DNA of 64,000 bases, taken from assembly GCF_000193205.1 (NCBI RefSeq), contig NC_015278.1, forward strand, positions 1,054,001 to 1,118,000, given 5' to 3'. Origin of the DNA: Aerococcus sp. Group 1 (GTDB taxonomy: Bacteria; Bacillota; Bacilli; Lactobacillales; Aerococcaceae). The notes beneath the pieces were generated by a model. The model ran no database searches. It had not been told where the DNA came from and worked only from the letters and a program-made list of their open reading frames with translations. Below are positions 9,227 to 19,399 of this stretch, piece after piece (position 1 is the stretch's first letter; every line of letters starts with the position of its first letter). Both the position numbers and the translations under genes were made by a program.

Positions 9227-9342
9227 ATATGGTCAAGGCGCTTTTAATTCTTCTACTGAATGAAAGGCAGAAGTTTTGTTTCATTATTCGATTTTTTAAA
9301 CGCCTTTTGCTATACTAATCTTATCAATTAAAAGGGGGCAGA

Positions 9343-10332
9343 TTGCTTTTGACACAGTCACTGACTACTAAGACCATTCAATTAAAGGATCCAGCGACAG
9401 CTCTAACTTTATATGGAATCCATGATCGGCATTTGCGTTTGATCGAAGAATCCTATACTTTACAAATCAATGCTCGTGGTGATAAATTAGAACTCATTGG
9501 CGCTAGTGATACGATTGAAACAGTAGCAGAAATTATTCAATCTCTTGAAGTATTGATCAATAAGGGCAAAACGATTGGAGAACGTGACATTATTACAGCC
9601 ACCAAAATGGCTAATAATGGTCAACTCGATACTTTTATTGACTTATATGACCAGGCAATTGGGAAGAGCTATGATGGCAAGATTATCCAACCTAAAACTT
9701 TTGGGCAAAAACAATATATTGATGCTATTAAGGCTAACCCACTAACATTTGGTATCGGACCTGCCGGAACGGGAAAAACCTTTTTAGCAGTAGTTATGGC
9801 CGTTTCTGCCTTAAAAAAGGGCCAGGTCAAACGTATTATACTCACTCGCCCTGCGGTTGAAGCTGGCGAGAGTTTGGGTTTCCTACCAGGGGATTTAAAA
9901 GAAAAAGTTGATCCTTACCTGAGACCTATCTATGATGCCCTATATACTATCTATGGTGCCGACCATACTGAACGATTGTTGGAGCGAGGGGTCATTGAAA
10001 TAGCTCCCTTAGCTTATATGCGAGGTAGGACCTTGGATGATGCTTTTGTGATTTTAGACGAAGCACAAAACACGACTAAGGCGCAAATGAAAATGTTTTT
10101 GACCCGCTTAGGTTTCGGATCAAAAATGATTGTCAACGGAGATAAAACTCAAATCGATCTCCCCAGGGGAATAAAGTCAGGACTGACTGATGCCGAAAAC
10201 ATTATCAAGGGTGTTGATAACATCCGCTTTGTCTACTTTGATACCGATGATGTCGTCAGACACCCAGTGGTTTCAGCAATTATTAAAGCCTATGATAAAG
10301 AAGCTGAGCAAAGGAAACATGGAGGTGAATAG
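9343..10332 (+). CDS. phoH: PhoH family ATPase
   Basis: This protein of about 330 aa has an N-terminal KH-like segment and a C-terminal P-loop ATPase domain with Walker A GPAGTGKTFLA, RPAVEAGESLGFLPG, and Walker B FVILDEAQN. Members are linked to RNA metabolism, and the gene sits directly before ybeY as in many bacteria. The start is uncertain: TTG 9343 lies 4 nt from a GGGGG site and TTG 9349 lies 10 nt from it, so the first two residues are arbitrary. It begins the phoH-ybeY-dgkA-era-recO run. Confidence 0.92.
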   Translation: MLLTQSLTTKTIQLKDPATALTLYGIHDRHLRLIEESYTLQINARGDKLELIGASDTIETVAEIIQSLEVLINKGKTIGERDIITATKMANNGQLDTFIDLYDQAIGKSYDGKIIQPKTFGQKQYIDAIKANPLTFGIGPAGTGKTFLAVVMAVSALKKGQVKRIILTRPAVEAGESLGFLPGDLKEKVDPYLRPIYDALYTIYGADHTERLLERGVIEIAPLAYMRGRTLDDAFVILDEAQNTTKAQMKMFLTRLGFGSKMIVNGDKTQIDLPRGIKSGLTDAENIIKGVDNIRFVYFDTDDVVRHPVVSAIIKAYDKEAEQRKHGGE

Positions 10333-10334
10333 GC

Positions 10335-10811
10335 ATGTTATCTGTCTTATTCAAGGATAAAACAGGAGAACTAAGCGAAAATCAAGTTAATATTATATTA
10401 GGGGTCTTAGATGCAGCAGCAAAACGACTTGAGCTGAATCGAGAAACGGAAATGTCTGCGACTATTGTTCATGATGACGAAATCCACGCCATTAACCGGG
10501 ATTACCGTGGTAAAGACCGGCCAACGGACGTGATTAGTTTTGCCATCAACGATGAGAGCGAAGGCGATAGTCCTATCACTGAGTGGCCTGAAGATTTGCC
10601 TTATGAATTAGGAGATTTGATTATTTCTTTAGACACGGCTAAACGTCAGGCAGAGGAATATAACCATTCATTAGAACGTGAGCTAGGTTTCCTAGCTTGT
10701 CATGGCTTTTTGCATTTGAACGGTTATGACCATATCGAGCCAGAAGATGAAAAAGTAATGTTTGGCCTACAAAGAGAGATTTTGGATGCCTATGGACTCA
10801 AAAGAGAATAA
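10335..10811 (+). CDS. ybeY: Endoribonuclease YbeY (16S rRNA 3' end maturation)
   Basis: The 158-aa UPF0054 protein carries the zinc site HGFLHLNGYDH (H-x3-H-x5-H), which defines YbeY, and RPTDVISFA upstream of it. It processes the 3' end of 16S rRNA and takes part in 70S quality control. The ATG follows GGAGG by about 9 nt, 2 nt after the phoH stop. Length is normal. Confidence 0.96.
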   Translation: MLSVLFKDKTGELSENQVNIILGVLDAAAKRLELNRETEMSATIVHDDEIHAINRDYRGKDRPTDVISFAINDESEGDSPITEWPEDLPYELGDLIISLDTAKRQAEEYNHSLERELGFLACHGFLHLNGYDHIEPEDEKVMFGLQREILDAYGLKRE

Positions 10812-11211
10812 AGAGCTAAAGGAAGACTATAAGAATAAGCGCTTCAAAAACCGGTCTTTTATTCGGTCACTCGGCTTTGCTAGTGAAGGAATCGTATTCA
10901 CTTTTAAACATGAACGTAATTTTCGATTTCAAACTGCTTCACTGTTTTTAGTGGTTTGTTTAGCACTCTGGCTCAAAATTAAACCCTTAGAATTTATCAT
11001 TTTGCTTTTTTGTTGTCTTATGGTTATGGCTTGTGAAATGATTAATACTTGTTTTGAATGGATGGTCGATTTAACCACAAACTACCAATATCATCCGATT
11101 GCAAAACATATTAAGGATGTGGCTGCTGGTTTAGTCTTGCTCACATCTATTTTTTCGGTAATGATTGGTATAATTATTTTCACGCCTTATCTATTAGCAC
11201 TTCTCTTTTAA
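10786..11211 (+). CDS. dgkA: Diacylglycerol/undecaprenol kinase (DgkA family)
   Basis: The small integral membrane kinase has the hallmark sequences SLGFASEGI, KHERNF and CEMINTCFEWMVD, the last being the catalytic EMxNTxxE region, and three hydrophobic helices. Gram-positive members phosphorylate undecaprenol to recycle the cell-wall lipid carrier. I start at ATG 10786, 7 nt after AGAGAG and overlapping ybeY by 26 nt; ATG 10792 is an alternative. A polar, lysine-rich N-terminus precedes the family domain. Confidence 0.9.
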   Translation: MPMDSKENKELKEDYKNKRFKNRSFIRSLGFASEGIVFTFKHERNFRFQTASLFLVVCLALWLKIKPLEFIILLFCCLMVMACEMINTCFEWMVDLTTNYQYHPIAKHIKDVAAGLVLLTSIFSVMIGIIIFTPYLLALLF

Positions 11212-11229
11212 ATTTAGAAAGGACTACTT

Positions 11230-12141
11230 GTGTTCAATCCAAATAATTATCATTCAGGCTTTGTAGCCATTGTAGGACGTCCCAACGTGGGGAAATCGAC
11301 CCTACTTAACCATATTATTGGCCAAAAAGTAGCCATTATGAGTGACAAGGCCCAGACTACCCGCAACAAAATCCATGCCATTTATACCACCGATGAGGTT
11401 CAAATTGTCTTTATCGATACCCCAGGAATTCACAAACCTAAGCATGAATTAGGGGAATACATGGTTAAAAGTGCCTATTCTGCATTGGATGAGGTTGAAG
11501 TCATTTTAATGCTGGTCAATTCCACTGAAAAAATTGGTCCAGGTGACCGTTTCATTATGGAAAAAATTGCTGCTTACAATACGCCAAAGATCTTAGCAGT
11601 GAATAAAACCGACCAATTAGACAAGGAAGACTTGGCGGCTTATTTAGAAAGTATTCCTAATAAGGATATCTTTGATCAAATTATTCCCTTATCTGCTTTA
11701 ACAGGGGATAATGTGGACCAATTGCTCAAGGAATTAACTAAGGAAATGCCACTTGGTCCGCAATATTACCCTGAAGATCAAGTCACTGACCACCCTGAAT
11801 ATTTTGTTGTCAGTGAAATGATTCGGGAACAAATTTTGCAATTAACCCGTGAAGAGATCCCCCATTCGGTGGCGGTAACCGTCGACAAGATGCAAAAAGA
11901 TGAGTATGATAAGGTCCATGTTTATGCCAATATTATTGTTGAGCGTAAGAGCCAAAAGGGCATTATTATTGGAAAAAATGGTTCAATGATTAAGAGAATT
12001 GGATCCAATGCCCGTCGTGAGATAGAGACCATGCTCGGTTCTAAAGCCTTTCTGGAATTATGGGTAAAAGTCCAACCCCATTGGCGTGATAAACGTAATC
12101 TACTCAATGACTTTGGCTACCGCCCAAAAACCGATTACTAA
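11230..12141 (+). CDS. era: GTPase Era
   Basis: The 303-aa protein has the G domain motifs G1 [10 protein letters not shown]3 DTPG and G4 NKTD, followed by a C-terminal KH domain ([15 protein letters not shown]). Era binds the 3' end of 16S rRNA during 30S assembly and links ribosome maturation to growth. GTG 11230 is the start, with AAAGGA upstream. Position between dgkA and recO is the conserved arrangement. Confidence 0.97.
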   Translation: MFNPNNYHSGFVAIVGRPNVGKSTLLNHIIGQKVAIMSDKAQTTRNKIHAIYTTDEVQIVFIDTPGIHKPKHELGEYMVKSAYSALDEVEVILMLVNSTEKIGPGDRFIMEKIAAYNTPKILAVNKTDQLDKEDLAAYLESIPNKDIFDQIIPLSALTGDNVDQLLKELTKEMPLGPQYYPEDQVTDHPEYFVVSEMIREQILQLTREEIPHSVAVTVDKMQKDEYDKVHVYANIIVERKSQKGIIIGKNGSMIKRIGSNARREIETMLGSKAFLELWVKVQPHWRDKRNLLNDFGYRPKTDY

Positions 12142-12174
12142 TAAACTTTAAGAGTAGCTAGAAAGAGTGAGAAT

Positions 12175-12942
12175 ATGACCATCAATCAAGCAACTTTTCC
12201 GGGGATTGTTCTCTACCAAAGGCCCTATAAGGAAAAAGATTTGCTGGTTAAGATTTTTACTCAACCCTATGGCAAGCGCATGTTTTTTGTTCGTAATATT
12301 CATAAACCTAACAATGTGTTGAAGCAACCTAGCTTTGCCTTTGTTAGGGCGGAATATATTGGCACGATCAATGACCGGGGCTTTTCCTTTCTTAAAGAGG
12401 TCAAGTCGATGACTTTTCCCAAGCATACCATGAGTGATTTAGAAGCGATGGCTTATGCCAGCTATCTTTGCCATTTAGTTGACGCCTCTATGCCGGATAG
12501 AGAAGTCGACCAGGTACTTTTTACTCAACTTGAACAAGCCTTAGATAAGATTGAGACAGGTTTTAATCCCGCCATTATTTCTAATATTTTAGAAGTTCAA
12601 CTCTTGGCTAAATTTGGGGTCATGCCCCAATTGCATGCCTGTCAAATCTGCCAAGAGGACCAGGGGATTTTTGATTTTTCCGTTATTTTTGATGGGCTAT
12701 TGTGCCAAAAGCATTTCGATAGGGATCCTAGAAGACTCCATTGGCCGGCTCGAGCAGCACATTTCGTTAAGCTGTTCAGTCAAATTAACTTTGCTAACCT
12801 ACAAAGTATTCAGTTAAATAGTCAAAGTCAAGCCATGATTCGACGAGCAATCGATGATTTATATGATGAATATGTGGGCTTGCACCTGAAAAGCAAAAGC
12901 TTTATCGATAAGTTGGCGAATTTTTCCAATCCGCTTGACTAG
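12175..12942 (+). CDS. recO: DNA repair protein RecO
   Basis: The 255-aa protein starts with the OB-fold region (GIVLYQRPYKEKDLLVKIFT) and has a helical C-terminal half containing the zinc-binding cysteines of CQICQ. It acts with RecR to load RecA onto SSB-coated DNA. It follows era by 33 nt. Its stop overlaps the -35 of the glycine T-box promoter. Confidence 0.94.
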   Translation: MTINQATFPGIVLYQRPYKEKDLLVKIFTQPYGKRMFFVRNIHKPNNVLKQPSFAFVRAEYIGTINDRGFSFLKEVKSMTFPKHTMSDLEAMAYASYLCHLVDASMPDREVDQVLFTQLEQALDKIETGFNPAIISNILEVQLLAKFGVMPQLHACQICQEDQGIFDFSVIFDGLLCQKHFDRDPRRLHWPARAAHFVKLFSQINFANLQSIQLNSQSQAMIRRAIDDLYDEYVGLHLKSKSFIDKLANFSNPLD

Positions 12943-12964
12943 CTTAGAAGTCGTGAAGTATTAT
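12935..12964 (+). promoter_or_regulatory. Probable promoter of the glyQS T-box transcript
   Basis: TTGACT (12935-12940), an 18-nt spacer and TATTAT (12959-12964) overlap the recO stop codon and precede the T-box leader by a few bases. Confidence 0.5.
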
Positions 12965-12969
12965 AAGTA

Positions 12970-13170
12970 TGATAATATACTAATGTGATAACTAGTAAGG
13001 AGTACAAGTCTTCTATCTGCAAAGTGAGCCTTGATAGTGAGAAAAGGCCAGATAAAGCTTGGAAGGGCGTACTAGAGCATTATTAAAAAAGAGCTAGCCT
13101 GAGCTAGAAGTAGGGTGGAACCGCGAAACCATCGTCCCTATGTATACCTTTTTGTATACATAGGGTTTTT
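12970..13170 (+). promoter_or_regulatory. T-box riboswitch (glycine)
   Basis: The leader contains the T-box sequence AGGGTGGAACCGCG (13112-13125). It is followed by a strong terminator with arms at 13136-13147 and 13154-13165 and a T5 run. Upstream folding capacity includes a Stem I region closed by complementary segments near 13004 and 13070. A candidate Gly specifier lies in GAAGGGCG near 13065. Uncharged tRNA-Gly would pair with the specifier and T-box, disrupt the terminator and turn on glyQS. The 304-nt gap between recO and glyQ is explained by this element. Confidence 0.93.
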
Positions 13171-13246
13171 CTTTGCTAGCAAAAAACCAGCAATTAGTCT
13201 ATTGTCAATTTCAGATTTGAAATAAAAATGAGAGTGAGGAAGTCAG

Positions 13247-14173
13247 ATGACAACTACTGCCAAAACCGTTCAGGAAATGATTCTTGCCTTGCATCAATTC
13301 TGGTCTAATCAAGGCTGTTTAGTGTTAAATGCCTATGATACCGAAAAAGGTGCCGGGACCATGAGTCCATATACTTTCTTAAGAGCCATTGGACCAGAAC
13401 CTTGGAATGCCTGTTATGTAGAACCTTCACGGCGTCCAGATGATGGACGTTATGGTCAAAACCCTAACCGTCTTTACCAACACCATCAATATCAAGTGGT
13501 CATGAAGCCGAATCCAGACAATATTCAAGAATTATATATTGAAAGTCTAAAAAGCCTAGGAATAAATCCTCTGGAACATGATATTCGTTTTGTTGAAGAT
13601 AACTGGGAAAACCCATCAATGGGTTGTGCTGGTTTAGGCTGGGAAGTTTGGTTAGATGGGATGGAAATCACTCAATTTACTTATTTCCAACAAGTGGGTG
13701 GCTTAGATTGTTATCCGACCACTTCTGAGCTCACTTATGGGATTGAAAGACTGGCTTCTTATCTACAAGGGGTGGATTCCGTCTATGATTTGGAATGGTC
13801 TCGGGGAGTAAAATACGGAGAAATCTTTAAACAACCTGAATTTGAACATTCGACTTATTCCTTTGAAAAGGCGAATACACAGATGTTATTTAATAATTTT
13901 GACGCCTATGAAAGAGAGGCCAATCAACAGATCGATAACGGCCTAGTTCACCCGGCCTACGACTATATCCTTAAATGTTCACATACCTTTAATTTGTTGG
14001 ATGCCCGGGGCGTTGTGTCAGTGACCGACCGTGCGGCTTACTTGGCTCGGGTTCGCCATATGGCAAGACGGGTAGCACGTCTAATGGTTGAAAAACGTAA
14101 AGAATTAGGTTTTCCCTTATTATCGCGCGAAGAAGCCGAGAGCTATTTGAAGGAGGACGGTAAGCATGAATAA
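13247..14173 (+). CDS. glyQ: Glycyl-tRNA synthetase alpha subunit
   Basis: The 308-aa class II synthetase subunit carries [12 protein letters not shown] and other GlyQ signatures. It forms an alpha2-beta2 enzyme with GlyS and holds the catalytic core for glycine activation. It overlaps glyS by 8 nt and lies under the glycine T-box. Confidence 0.97.
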   Translation: MTTTAKTVQEMILALHQFWSNQGCLVLNAYDTEKGAGTMSPYTFLRAIGPEPWNACYVEPSRRPDDGRYGQNPNRLYQHHQYQVVMKPNPDNIQELYIESLKSLGINPLEHDIRFVEDNWENPSMGCAGLGWEVWLDGMEITQFTYFQQVGGLDCYPTTSELTYGIERLASYLQGVDSVYDLEWSRGVKYGEIFKQPEFEHSTYSFEKANTQMLFNNFDAYEREANQQIDNGLVHPAYDYILKCSHTFNLLDARGVVSVTDRAAYLARVRHMARRVARLMVEKRKELGFPLLSREEAESYLKEDGKHE

Positions 14174-16259
14174 TCACAGCTATTTAATTGAAATTGGCTT
14201 AGAAGAAATGCCAGCCCAATATGTTCGTAGCATCAGTGAGCAATTTCAAGAACGGGTTGAAAACTTTCTTGATGAAAATCGTTTAAGCTATGGATCGATT
14301 GAAACTTTTGCTACACCAAGACGTTTTGCGGTTTTAGTAAAAGAGTTGGCTGACCGCCAAAGTACCTTTGAAGAAGAAGCTAAGGGTCCGGCCAAAAGAA
14401 TTGCCCAAGATGAAGCTGGGAACTGGACCAAAGCTGCTATGGGATTTGCTCGGGGTAAGGGGCTTACTATTGATGATATCTATTTTAAAGAATTGAAAGG
14501 CGAAGACTATGCCTACCTTACCGTACGGTCTGAAGGGCTCAATGTTGTAGAGGTATTAGCAGATATTAAAAATTGTGTCAGTGAGATGAACTTTCCGGTC
14601 TCCATGCATTGGGATTCTCACGAATTCCGCTACATCCGTCCGGTTCATTGGATTGTATCCCTATTAGATAAAGAGGTTATTCCTTTCAATGTCCTAGCGG
14701 TTGAAGCTGGCAATCTTTCTCGCGGTCATCGTTTTCTCCATAATGAAAGTGTTGAAATCAGTCATGCTAGTCTTTATGAAGAAAGCCTGGAAAAAGCAGC
14801 TGTCATTGTTGATCAAGATAAGAGAAAACAAATGATTAAGGAACAAATTGAAGCCCTTGCCAAAGAAAATAATTATCAGGTGCCACTTGATCAAGATCTA
14901 CTCGAAGAAGTGACCCAAATTGTTGAATATCCAACGGCTTTTGTAGGGGATTTTGATGAAAAATACTTATCTCTTCCAGCCCCTGTCTTGATTACAAGTA
15001 TGCGGGAACACCAACGCTATTTTGCGGTGGAAGACCAAGAAGGTAAGTTATTGCCTCATTTCATAGCTTTAAGAAATGGTAACCATGACCATATTGAAAC
15101 CGTTAAAAATGGGAACGAAAAGGTGCTAGTAGCTCGTTTAGAGGATGCCATGTTCTTTTTAGAAGAAGACCAAAAGCATACTATTGATGATTTCGCTCAA
15201 AAGCTAACCGATGTGACTTTCCATGCGGAGATCGGTTCGATGAAACAAAAAATGGAAAGAACCGGAAAAATTGCTCACTATCTCTATGAAAACTGGGCCA
15301 TGCATGAAGTCTTTGCCGGGCAATTAGCCACTGACTTTACTCAAGAAATCGATCGTACCTCAGCAATCTATAAATTTGACCTGGTGACTCAAATCGTGGA
15401 TGAATTTAGTGAATTGCAAGGGATTATTGGGGAAATTTATGCTAAAAAAGCGGGAGAAGATCCACAAGTAGCCACTGCAATCCGTGAACACTATTTACCA
15501 AGTGGTAACGCGAGTGAACTTCCCCAAAGCCCACTAGGCTTACTATTCGCTATTAGTGATAAATTAGAATCAATTATTTCCTTCTTTGCTATTGGAAAAA
15601 TTCCTTCTGGTTCGAACGACCCCTTTGCCTTAAGACGGCAAATGATTGGAATTTTAGCAATTTTAGAAGCTGAACACTTACCTTTAGAATGGCATCAAGC
15701 CTTGAAAGATATCTTTGACCAGGTTTATGATTTTGACCAAAATAAGCAAGTCGAATTGAGTCAGGCCATTATCCAATTCTTATCTGACCGGCTTAAGAAT
15801 AACCTGGCTGACAAGGAAATTCGCTTTGATATTTCTCAAGCTGCTAGGGAAGCTAAATATATCGATGTATTAACCATTATCCAATCTGCTGAATTATTAA
15901 ATGCTCACAAAGAAGACGAAGACTATAAAGATAATGTCGAAGCATGGCAACGGATCAATAATATTATCCTCAAAGTTAGCCAAGAAGAGGTTGAACTTCC
16001 CCTCGTAAACGAAGATTTATTTGAAAGCAATTCGGAAAGTGATCTCTACCAAGCGGTGTCGGATTTAAGACTAGATGAAGGAGTAGAAGAAGCTTATGAG
16101 GAAATTACCGCTTTAACGCCAATAATTACTCAATTCTTTGAAGATAACATGGTCTTTACCGATAACCAAGACATCCGCAACAACCGCTTAGCACTCCTAA
16201 GCCTAATTGACCAAGCGATCACAAAGCATTATAATGTCCAAGCCTTACAAGCTAAGTAA
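14166..16259 (+). CDS. glyS: Glycyl-tRNA synthetase beta subunit
   Basis: The 697-aa protein matches GlyS along its length: N-terminus [13 protein letters not shown], a central EHQRYFAV segment, an HD-like domain and the C-terminal anticodon-binding (DALR) region. It recognises tRNA-Gly as part of the heterotetramer. An AAGGAGG site lies at the end of glyQ. Confidence 0.97.
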   Translation: MNNHSYLIEIGLEEMPAQYVRSISEQFQERVENFLDENRLSYGSIETFATPRRFAVLVKELADRQSTFEEEAKGPAKRIAQDEAGNWTKAAMGFARGKGLTIDDIYFKELKGEDYAYLTVRSEGLNVVEVLADIKNCVSEMNFPVSMHWDSHEFRYIRPVHWIVSLLDKEVIPFNVLAVEAGNLSRGHRFLHNESVEISHASLYEESLEKAAVIVDQDKRKQMIKEQIEALAKENNYQVPLDQDLLEEVTQIVEYPTAFVGDFDEKYLSLPAPVLITSMREHQRYFAVEDQEGKLLPHFIALRNGNHDHIETVKNGNEKVLVARLEDAMFFLEEDQKHTIDDFAQKLTDVTFHAEIGSMKQKMERTGKIAHYLYENWAMHEVFAGQLATDFTQEIDRTSAIYKFDLVTQIVDEFSELQGIIGEIYAKKAGEDPQVATAIREHYLPSGNASELPQSPLGLLFAISDKLESIISFFAIGKIPSGSNDPFALRRQMIGILAILEAEHLPLEWHQALKDIFDQVYDFDQNKQVELSQAIIQFLSDRLKNNLADKEIRFDISQAAREAKYIDVLTIIQSAELLNAHKEDEDYKDNVEAWQRINNIILKVSQEEVELPLVNEDLFESNSESDLYQAVSDLRLDEGVEEAYEEITALTPIITQFFEDNMVFTDNQDIRNNRLALLSLIDQAITKHYNVQALQAK

Positions 16260-16289
16260 TAATATAAAAAATTTGAAAGGAGGGGGACC

Positions 16290-17624
16290 ATGTCAACATT
16301 TTATGATTATGCCAAAATATGGGTTAAAGCCGGCAAGGGAGGCGATGGTTTAGTTGCCTTTCTCCGTGAAAAATACCGTCCTGATGGAGGCCCCGCTGGT
16401 GGCGATGGTGGTCGTGGTGGTGATGTGATTTTCAAGGTGGATGAAGGCTTAAGAACCCTGATTGATTTCCGCTACAATCGTCACTTTAAGGCCAAGCCAG
16501 GAGAAAATGGAATGACCAAGGGCCGTTATGGACGTGGGGCAGATGACTTAGTCGTACCAGTGCCTCCTGGAACAACAGTTCGAGACTTTGATACAGGTGA
16601 CTTGATTGGCGATTTAGTGGAAGACGGTCAGGAGCTCATAGTCGCTAAGGGAGGTCGTGGCGGACGAGGTAATATCAAATTTGCTACTCATAATAATCCT
16701 GCCCCAGAAATCGCTGAAAATGGCGAGCCTGGCCAAGAGAGAACCTTGCAGCTGGAATTAAAACTCCTCGCCGATGCCGGTTTAGTTGGCTTTCCTTCAG
16801 TTGGAAAGTCGACCTTGCTATCTGTTGTCAGTGCAGCAAAGCCTAAGGTAGGGGACTATCATTTCACTACTATTAATCCTAATTTAGGTGTGGTAACGAC
16901 AAGAAACCATGAGGAATTTGTCTTAGCTGACCTTCCCGGCCTAATTGAGGGCGCCTCGGAAGGAATTGGCCTTGGCATGCGATTTTTGCGTCATATTGAA
17001 CGAACAAAGGTAATCTTACATGTGGTTGATATGGGCGCTTATGAAAACCGGGATCCTTTTGAGGATTATGTAAAAATTAATAAGGAACTCAGCAATTACG
17101 ATGAGGAGCTTATCGCTAGACCGACGATTATTGTTGCTAATAAGATGGACATTCCAGAAGCAGTCTTATACTTAGAAGAATTTAAAGAGAAGTTATGCAC
17201 TTACTTTTCAGAGAATTATCCTGACTTAAGCGTCCCTGAAATTTATCCTATTTCTGCCTTCACCCATGCGGGGATAAACGATTTAATGGAACATACTGCC
17301 CAATTGATCAACGAAGAAACCGAACGAAGAGAAGTTCTTGAAGCAGAAAAAGCGGCAGAAGATCAAAAGGAAAGTGTCAATTACCAAATTGAGGAAGAGG
17401 AACCTTACTTCTATCTTAACCGGGATAGTGATGGTACCTTTATCCTTTCCGGTAGACGCATAGAAAAAGATTTCAAGATGGCTAACTTAGAATATGATGA
17501 AAGTGCTATGCGCTTTGCTCGTCGCTTGAAAAAACAAGGTGTCGATGAAGCTTTGCGAGAAAAGGGAGCCAAATCAGGCGATATTGTGCGCTTGTTAGAC
17601 TATGAATTTGAATTTTTAGATTAG
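16290..17624 (+). CDS. obgE: GTPase ObgE/CgtA
   Basis: The 444-aa protein has three parts: the glycine-rich Obg fold (residues 1 to about 158), the G domain with [10 protein letters not shown] and DLPGLIEGA, and the C-terminal OCT domain typical of Firmicutes. It acts in 50S assembly and stress control. A GGAGG ribosome binding site precedes the ATG. It is followed 10 nt later by rnz. Confidence 0.96.
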   Translation: MSTFYDYAKIWVKAGKGGDGLVAFLREKYRPDGGPAGGDGGRGGDVIFKVDEGLRTLIDFRYNRHFKAKPGENGMTKGRYGRGADDLVVPVPPGTTVRDFDTGDLIGDLVEDGQELIVAKGGRGGRGNIKFATHNNPAPEIAENGEPGQERTLQLELKLLADAGLVGFPSVGKSTLLSVVSAAKPKVGDYHFTTINPNLGVVTTRNHEEFVLADLPGLIEGASEGIGLGMRFLRHIERTKVILHVVDMGAYENRDPFEDYVKINKELSNYDEELIARPTIIVANKMDIPEAVLYLEEFKEKLCTYFSENYPDLSVPEIYPISAFTHAGINDLMEHTAQLINEETERREVLEAEKAAEDQKESVNYQIEEEEPYFYLNRDSDGTFILSGRRIEKDFKMANLEYDESAMRFARRLKKQGVDEALREKGAKSGDIVRLLDYEFEFLD

Positions 17625-17634
17625 GTGAATATTT

Positions 17635-18558
17635 ATGGAGTTAACTTTTTTAGGTACTGGTGCAGGGGTACCCAGCAAGGCCCGCAATGTGTCTTGTACC
17701 CTGTTAAAATTATTAGACGAGCGCAATGAAATGTGGATGTTTGATTGTGGTGAAGGCAGTCAACAGCAGTTTCTTAAAACAACTTTGAAACCCAGAAAAG
17801 TAACTAAAATATTTATCTCCCATGTCCATGGTGACCATATGTATGGTTTACCCGGCTTTTTAAGTAGTCGAAGCTTCCAAGGTGGAGAAAATGTCCCCTT
17901 AACTATTTATGGACCCAAAGGTGTGAAAAAATATGTTCAAACCAGCTTAGGTATTTCCAAAACCCGCCTTACCTATCCAATTTATTACCAGGAATTAGAC
18001 CAATCTGGGATTGCCTTTAAAGACCAGCAATTTACGGTTAAATATGCGACTTTAGACCATATTGTTCCTAGTTATGGTTTTAGGGTAGAAGAAGCCGATT
18101 CAGCAGGCGAATTATTAATTGATAAGGCCCGGGAAGCAGGGGTTCCCAATGGACCTCTTTTAGGCAAATTGAAGGCGGGCTTAACTATTCAACTAGAAGA
18201 TGGTAGGGAACTTCACGGAAAAGATTTTCTTGGGCCGGACAAGCAAGGAAAAATTGTTTCAATATATGGTGATACTCGCTATTGTCAGGCTGGGATTGAT
18301 TTAGCTCAAAATGCCGATGTTTTGGTCCATGAAGCGACTTTTGAGGCTGGTGAAGAGAAAATGGCTCATGATTATTACCATTCCACTGCTAGCCAGGCCG
18401 CCATGGTGGCCAAAAAAGCCGGGGCTAAGCAACTTTACCTGACTCACATTTCAGCGCGCTATGTAGGAGCAATGGCTAAAGAATTGCAAAAAGGTGCCGA
18501 AAAAATATTCCCTGCTAGCCAAGTGGTGAAGGATTTTGATAGCTATGCCATTAAGTAA
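17635..18558 (+). CDS. rnz: Ribonuclease Z
   Basis: The 307-aa metallo-beta-lactamase-fold nuclease has the zinc motif HVHGDH and downstream ligand regions (YGDTRYC, HDYYHST and LTHISARY). RNase Z removes the 3' trailer from CCA-less tRNA precursors. It overlaps the following SDR gene by 14 nt. Confidence 0.95.
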   Translation: MELTFLGTGAGVPSKARNVSCTLLKLLDERNEMWMFDCGEGSQQQFLKTTLKPRKVTKIFISHVHGDHMYGLPGFLSSRSFQGGENVPLTIYGPKGVKKYVQTSLGISKTRLTYPIYYQELDQSGIAFKDQQFTVKYATLDHIVPSYGFRVEEADSAGELLIDKAREAGVPNGPLLGKLKAGLTIQLEDGRELHGKDFLGPDKQGKIVSIYGDTRYCQAGIDLAQNADVLVHEATFEAGEEKMAHDYYHSTASQAAMVAKKAGAKQLYLTHISARYVGAMAKELQKGAEKIFPASQVVKDFDSYAIK

Positions 18559-19360
18559 TAAGGGTAAGCAAGGGCAGTGGGCCTTGGTTACTGGAGCTTC
18601 TAGTGGTATTGGTCGCGCTACTGCAATTGCTTTGGCTAAGGCAGGCTACTCAATCTTACTAACCGCTAGGCACCAGGAACGCTTGGAAGAAAGTAAGCAG
18701 CTATGCTTAGAGGCTGGTGAAAAAGCGGTAGATATTTTTCCAGCTGACTTAAAGGATTTAGAAACAGTTGACCGTCTTGTCCACTATGCTTTTGAGCGTT
18801 ATTCCATAAGGATTGTTGTTCATAGTGCTGGTTTAGGCTATTTTGAACGGGTGATTTAACAAAGTGATGCACACGCTTTGGAACAGATCAATACCAATTT
18901 GATAAGCGCCATCTATCTATGTCAACGCGTCGTCATTGCCATGCTAGACCAAGGCTTAAGTAAGACCTACTTGGTGATATTGGCATCAATTGCCGCGCGC
19001 ATTCAAACCGCTGGCAATGCTAGCTATGCAGCAAGTAAGGCTGGTTTGTTAGCCTTTGCAAATGGATTAAGACAAGAGTTATGGTCAACGCCTATCCAGG
19101 TAATGACTGTATTACCCGGTCCAGTAAAGACCGCCTTTTTTGACCAGGCAGATCCGAGTGGGCAATTTATTCAGGCGGTTGATAGCTTCACGGTTGAAGC
19201 AGAAGAAGTTGCCCAAGCGATTTGCCAGGGGATAAAAAGAAACAAGATAGAAGTTGTTGTCCCTAATTACTATGCCTACTTAAACAAGATCTTGTCGCTT
19301 TCGGTTCCTTTAGGCTACCGTTTGATTCATTGGACCATGGCTCGGATAAAACCGCGTTAA
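18545..19360 (+). pseudogene. Short-chain dehydrogenase/reductase with an in-frame stop
   Basis: Both halves of this roughly 270-codon SDR lie in the same frame, separated only by a TAA at 18857-18859. The first half has the NAD(P)-binding TGASSGIG and VVHSAGLGYFE. The second has the catalytic YAASK motif. The stop replaces a codon that is commonly Glu in this position (GAA to TAA is one change). No homopolymer is involved, so this is more likely a true nonsense mutation than the frameshifts elsewhere. Fragments could still be translated from TTG 18878, but the catalytic half would lack the cofactor site. Confidence 0.85.
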
Positions 19361-19399
19361 GGACAAGAGACATCAAGATGCTAAAGAAAGGGGTTAGTT

